This document shows positions 59,500 through 64,000 of a stretch of 64,000 bases of DNA, piece by piece. The DNA is from Nectonema munidae (Eukaryota > Nematomorpha > Nectonematoida > Nectonematidae): contig JAUIRK010000903.1 of assembly GCA_030549495.1 (NCBI GenBank), positions 744,001-808,000 on the forward strand, in the 5' to 3' direction. The notes beneath the pieces were generated by a model. It was not told the DNA's origin. It ran no database searches and saw nothing but the letters and a program-made list of their open reading frames with translations. How positions within the stretch are numbered: position 1 is the first letter of the stretch; each line of letters starts with the position of its first letter. A program made the position numbers and the translations under genes.

Positions 59500-61235
59500 A
59501 TAGAAAGACACTTACAACAAAACAAGAACAAAATTTAGAAGAAAAACTTTTTGATATATTTGCTTTTACTTGTAAGTTACTAATTCGTTCTTGTAATGCT
59601 AATGCAGTAAAGTGCAAAGCTGAAAACTGTATCGAAAAAGATATAGTTTGTAGTCTAGAGCTTCTGATTTCTCGATAAAATTTAATTCTCAAGAAACGAC
59701 AAAAAAAATATATGATTCTCGAGACTCGAGAAAAGTTTCGAGAAGTTAAAAAATATTAAAAATATTTTACGAAAAAAAATTATTTTGTTTTATTAGTAAA
59801 ATAACTTTTAAAAAAACAAAAGCATTTAAAGATTCGTTTTTCAAACTCAATCGTTTTGGAGATAAAATATTTGATACATTTGAGAAGATTCTTTCCCATT
59901 CACAAGAAGTTGGTTGGATGCATAAAAGAGAATTTTTTAACAATTGCATCGATTCTGATAAATCAAAATTTTTGTTTTGTTTGAACATTTGTAGTTCATC
60001 TTCTATTGTACTAACTTTTTCTTCTTTTTTATCATACATGAATTCTTTCATTTCAAAAATCTTTAATTTCGTACTTTGAGTTAGAGATTCTTCTTCAAAC
60101 TCATCAACAGATTCGACTTGAATAGAAGAGAAATTTATTTTTTATTAATATTTATTAAAAAGTTAACATGTTTTCAGTAATAAAAAAATTTTTAAAATTC
60201 TTGAGTCTCGACAAAAATTTCTCGAGAATCAAGAAATAAAAAAATTCTAAAATTCTCGAGAATCGAGCCTCGAGAAATCTCGAGACAGAAGCTCTAGTTT
60301 GTACCTATCCCCTAAAAAAGAAAGTTTCGGATGAAGAAAGAGTGTATTTGAAAGATCAAAGGGCAAAAATTGAGAGAAGAGGTTTTTATCAGTTAGAAGC
60401 TGTTGGTAGAAACGCTGCCAAAAACATGAAAAAAAATTCAAGCTGAAACCCATCAGATTCCGCTTTCAAAAAATAAAGAAGCGGTTAGAGAATTCATTTG
60501 ATTATACTTGTGACAATTCTTTAATGAATGATAGTTCATGATAAAAAGATTCTGATCTCAAAGATATAAACTTTTCCCCAGATAGAAAATTCCCAGATTC
60601 TTAGAGATCTTTTTTCGTTGCTTTCTGCAAGGAATGCTAACATTCTTTTGCTTGATTTGAAAGCCATGAATCTTCTTGATAAAAGTGTTAATCAAATTTT
60701 ACTTGATAAATCCAAAATAGACAGGGAAAAAACAAGAATAAAATTTAAAAAATGGAAAAACATGAAACACGTTTGAAAAGTTTGCTATTCATAGGAGTTG
60801 ATGGAAGGATAGATAATGAAATTTTGTCATACCTGGAAGTTCTGAATCCAAATGGAGAAATAGTAATTAAAAAAAACTGTACATCATTTAACTTTTACTG
60901 TAGAAGGAGGAAAAAAAGGAACTTCCAATTATAATTCCAATAATCCAATTATAATTCCAATAAGTTAATATTCCAATTAAAGGATCAACTGATCTACCTT
61001 GCTAAAGAAGTCATTTCTGTTTTAAAAGACTTCAACAGCTTATCGGAGCAATATTTCTTGATAACACAAGTGTTAACCAAGGATGTAAAAGTTTCTTGTT
61101 ACCGTTTTTGAACAAATAGTTCGACACAAAATACATACAATTGGCTGTTCTCTGCATCTAACCGAACTTCTTTTAGATCAATATTAGAATATTTTGATGG
61201 AAGAAAGCAATAATATTTTGAGGGTCATTGAGGAA
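59500..61235 (+). pseudogene. Repeat-associated mobile gene remnant (C-x-C / FLxDQR family)
   Basis: Before the hAT insert the frame reads EEKLFDIFAFTCKLL and KCKAENCIEKDIVC. After it, the frame continues with PLKKKVSDEERVYLKDQRAK, restoring a CxC...C..(I/V)P..ER.fL.DQR pattern found in many arthropod repeat-linked proteins. Further on, about 61000-61200, a segment with IFLDNTSVNQGCKSF and a later TIGCSLHLTELLL-like part resembles its DxTsxNtGxxxG and CxxHhxE core. Frameshifts and stops are common. I do not know the biochemical role; a DDE-like transposase is plausible. A related N-terminal piece lies at 50660-50866. Confidence 0.5.
59653..60294 (-). mobile_element. hAT element, 642 bp, with perfect 9-bp target duplication
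   Basis: TAGTTTGTA is duplicated exactly at 59644-59652 and 60295-60303. The ends carry GAGCTTCTG/CAGAAGCTC inverted repeats and CTCGAG-rich subterminal sequence. Minus strand 60051-59767 encodes a hAT dimerisation domain: CIQPTSCEWERIFSNVSNIL and SPKRLSLKNESLNAFVFLK. The rest of the transposase is missing. Confidence 0.92.
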
Positions 61236-61344
61236 GCTTTGTCAGATTCTATTTTCATGAATAATAAAAGCACTACTTTTTATCTAGTATTTATCTGTTT
61301 AATTTTTTATTCTTATAAACATTTTGAATGATATTCCGCGCAAA

Positions 61345-61560
61345 TATAAATGTTTACAAGCAAATATACGTCCACCAATGGTACTCCATGTTTCAGGATT
61401 TGTGGACAGATGTATCATAGGTATGGTTCCCTACATCCTGTTGAAAATCAAACACCTAATTTCAGTCAATCATCAACTGCATTGAATATCAGAATAGCAA
61501 ATCCATTCAAGTTTGCTTGTAAAAGCGATGTTATGGGTATTGAACAGAGTTTCGCCTTAT
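61345..61560 (+). pseudogene. Helitron fragment, N-terminal (helitron-like) region
   Basis: The frame reads GTPCFRICGQMYHRYGSLHP then ENQTPNFSQ. This is the conserved GxxxFxxxGQxYHrxGSLxP motif just before the catalytic Rep part of Helitron RepHel proteins. The rest of the protein is absent or unrecognisable. Confidence 0.75.
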
Positions 61561-61743
61561 GCCTACACCTTAGAGGCACATGGCTGATGTTGACAAAGAA
61601 CAGGAAGAAATTGCAAAGCAAGAGAATCGTAATAGACAAATTATATAGAAAGATATTGTGTTGCCCAATTGTAATATTGTGAATATTAGATTGTCATTAT
61701 TAAAATTAGTTTGCAATTTTGTGTAATAAACATCAGTATATAT

Positions 61744-62189
61744 TAGGGTTTGCTCCCGGTTCTGAAATACGGGGGCGTTCCCGGTTCTAAAAATTTGGGA
61801 ACCGTCTCGGAACCGAAAAGTATTCCCGGTTCCGAGAATAACTTTGTTGTAATTGATTTATTTCACTATGCAATTCTTTGCATAAAACTTTACTGCACTT
61901 CATTCATATAAAATCTTTTTTTCATTCTAATCTCATTTTCTTTTTCTTTTTTTTCTCTACTGCACACTTTTGTCGTTTGCACACTTTTCTCCTAGAACCA
62001 TTTTAATGATAATAATGATATAGAAAGAAAAAGTGTACATCTGTTTATAATAAATCAAAAACGTCAATTTCATTGCATCTTTTTGCTGTCTATATATCTC
62101 CTTAACGAACCGTTTGGAACCGGGATTTCCCGGTTTTGTAAGTTTTTTTCGGTATCGGTTCCTAATTTTCCATACTTATGCAAACTCTA
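61744..62189. mobile_element. hAT MITE, 446 bp, perfect 8-bp target duplication
   Basis: GTATATAT is duplicated at 61736-61743 and 62190-62197. The ends TAGGGTTTGC and GCAAACTCTA reversed (TAGAGTTTGC) are inverted repeats. Both arms carry CCCGGTT/AACCGGG words (for example GGAACCGGGATTTCCCGG), giving a strongly folding DNA. There is no coding capacity. Confidence 0.9.
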
Positions 62190-62394
62190 GTATATATAGA
62201 CAAATACACACAAAACATATAACATTAGTCTAAATCCAGCACTGCCATAAACACATGTTGTGTAGACGAAATTTAATAGCTAAACTTAAGAGATATAAAA
62301 CTACTCTACAACCTGGGTACAGTACAATTAAGATCAATATTTATATCAAAATCATATCATGATACTTTTGTATTGTTGGCTTATTTTTTCTGTA

Positions 62395-62580
62395 ACTTTA
62401 CTACGCGAGTCCCAAAACAAGAGGTTGAGGGTCGCGTGCTGCTATCAGGGTCGCTGTTGAGTCACTGATCTAAACTATTTTAGTCAACTCATCACACCAT
62501 AAAAATACATAGAAAAAATGTTTTAAGTTTACAATTTCCAGTGGTTCGCAACATCTGGGCCATGGCCCTAAGGCGCCCAC
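62395..62580. mobile_element. hAT-type termini
   Basis: A right end reversed as GATCAGTGACTCAACAGCG lies at about 62470, and a left end CAGTGGTTCGCAACATCTGG at 62539. The partners of each were not found. Confidence 0.4.
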
Positions 62581-62599
62581 GTAAGAAATGTGAGGGAGA

Positions 62600-62880
62600 C
62601 ATGATGAACTGGTAAGATTTGTTTTATGGAAATGGCTCTGAGTATAGAGTTTCTGCCTTGTTTGTATAAAGATGTCACTTAGTTTACCTATTCAAGTTAT
62701 TTGAAGTTAATCTTTTATCAAGAATATATACATTTTTAAAACGTAATCCCTGATTTTACTACAAAAATTATTTTACATAGATTTTTTATCTCCAAACATT
62801 TCAATATATGCATACATAATGATGCAAATTGTGTTTCATATTAATAACTAAATATTTTACCTTATAATTTATAGATTTTA
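62600..62880. other. Intergenic AT-rich sequence
   Basis: Nothing was recognised. Confidence 0.3.
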
Positions 62881-62883
62881 CTT

Positions 62884-63099
62884 TTGTTTCGTCTTTTACT
62901 TTTGCTACGTATGAATCACAGAGACAACTTTTTTGATTCAATATTAGATTTTATCTCTTTATCTCAATGTCTTCTAATAGGACAACTCAAGATTTTGATA
63001 TGCCGGATTCTCAACCAAGAAACCAAAATATCCATAAGTAGTATGAAAAAGGCCAAGAGATCCAGAAGACATGATAAAGAAGAATTTGTATTTTTATAA
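62884..63099 (+). CDS. Small open frame, possibly a BESS-like motif remnant
   Basis: The open frame begins MFRLLLLLRMNHRDNFFDSI and ends with a basic stretch (KKAKRSRRHDKEEF). The pattern hydrophobic run, MNH, xxxF and ILxxI loosely resembles BESS motifs of MADF-domain proteins. No MADF domain is visible upstream, so a chance match or a broken copy is equally likely. Confidence 0.2.
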   Translation: MFRLLLLLRMNHRDNFFDSILDFISLSQCLLIGQLKILICRILNQETKISISSMKKAKRSRRHDKEEFVFL

Positions 63100-63780
63100 T
63101 GTAGATCTTTGTGATTTATACTTATTTTTACATAGTGTACTTGTGATTTATTATAATGTTATATTGTGATTTTATTATTAAATTGTCACTCCTTTCACAT
63201 TCCACTTTCGTTTATATTGTCGTTATTTCTTTGGATCTACTGTACTACGTAAAAGTATGGTAGTGGTACATTTATTTTAAAACACATCTTAACATGTTTA
63301 GGGATGATTAGCCAATAAGATCCACGAAATGTGCGGGAAGGCGTGACGAAACAGTTAACAATATGCCGTATCTAATAAAAAGAAAAGACAGTAAAAAGTT
63401 GAAAGGAGGGGGAGATGACGTAAAAAGAGCAAAAATACTGGGTGTCATCATCTGTGAACCCCCACTTACATTGCAAATACGTAAATCGCATCAGCCCCAT
63501 TTTTGCCATAAATAACAAGTAAAATTTTCAAATTTTATATCTAATTTTATTGAGTTTTGTCGAATCTTCTTACTAAAACTTTCCACAGTTTGGAAATAAT
63601 GGCGTTATTTTGTATAGGCCAATTTGTATTTGTAATGTTAATCATAACAAACGAGATTTTTTAACGCGGATAAAAATTCCAAAAACATGTAATTGGACTC
63701 AGTAAAGGCAAAAGTCGACAACGTCAAATAAAAAAAAAATTTTCAGAGATAAAATTTTCTCTGGTAATAAATTATCACCA
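63100..63780. other. Intergenic sequence
   Basis: AT-rich with no recognised feature before the hAT fragment. Confidence 0.3.
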
Positions 63781-63897
63781 TAGCGATTCGTAGAAACGTT
63801 GAAGAAGCTGAAACAGCCGCTGTAGAACGATCTTTTTCTATACTAAAAATGATTAGCAATGACTTTTATATAAAATTATCAATTGACTCAGATTAAC
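63781..63897 (+). pseudogene. hAT transposase C-terminal fragment
   Basis: The frame reads RNVEEAETAAVERSFSILKM followed by ISNDFYIKLSID and a stop. The AxVERSFSxLK box is the hallmark of the hAT dimerisation domain. No upstream transposase was recognised. Confidence 0.65.
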
Positions 63898-64000
63898 AGG
63901 CTTGCACTAGGACTAGACAGACGTTGGCACACTCTGGTAGATCGTGAGACCGAAAATTTCAAATTGATATTTTAACAAGTCATATTTTGGCGAAAGATCC

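Noticed and set aside
1..64000. tRNA, rRNA, CRISPR, operons and ribosome binding sites
   Set aside because: No cloverleaf, rRNA core or regular spacer array was seen, and the gene structure is that of a eukaryote.

Overview
This window is animal nuclear DNA. It is very AT-rich, has introns with GT/AG borders, and carries many decayed transposons. There are no bacterial-type operons, no CRISPR array and no rRNA or tRNA that I can support. An arthropod is the best guess. A copepod such as a salmon louse would fit the AT content, the hAT/piggyBac/RTE load and the rhabdovirus-like insertion, but nothing here proves the species.

The one conserved host gene I can build is CPSF1 (CPSF160), the 160-kDa scaffold of the mRNA 3'-end cleavage and polyadenylation complex. 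Seventeen exons on the + strand run from 4066 to the stop codon at 46326. Their phases agree at every junction and together encode 825 residues, roughly the C-terminal 55-60% of the protein. The N-terminal half was not found and probably lies to the left of the window. Introns are bimodal: three are 49-62 nt, while others reach 5.7-9.0 kb and hold mobile elements. A possible small two-exon gene lies on the opposite strand inside one intron (6527-6871).

In the largest intron (21408-30385) every recognisable coding remnant is antisense to CPSF1: a hAT transposase, the C-terminal end of a Jockey-like LINE, an endogenous fragment of a mononegaviral (rhabdovirus-like) L polymerase gene, and a MULE-like transposase. 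The next intron holds an antisense piggyBac pseudogene and a piggyBac MITE inserted into a roughly 126-bp tandem repeat. Several MITEs have clear TIRs and target-site duplications: two related TTAA-flanked ones at 17282 and 29642, pogo-like ones at 9039 and 36548, and hAT-like ones.

From 46.3 kb to the end is gene-poor repeat sequence with insertions inside insertions. An RTE-like LINE (about 51170-55330) is split by a 1.47-kb hAT element. A 4.1-kb piggyBac element (about 55398-59478) has inverted blocks of ~151-bp repeats near both ends and a hAT element inside its transposase. A transposon-associated gene (about 59500-61235) is split by another hAT element with a perfect 9-bp duplication. 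A Helitron fragment and a 446-bp hAT MITE with a perfect 8-bp duplication follow. No intact autonomous transposon was seen.
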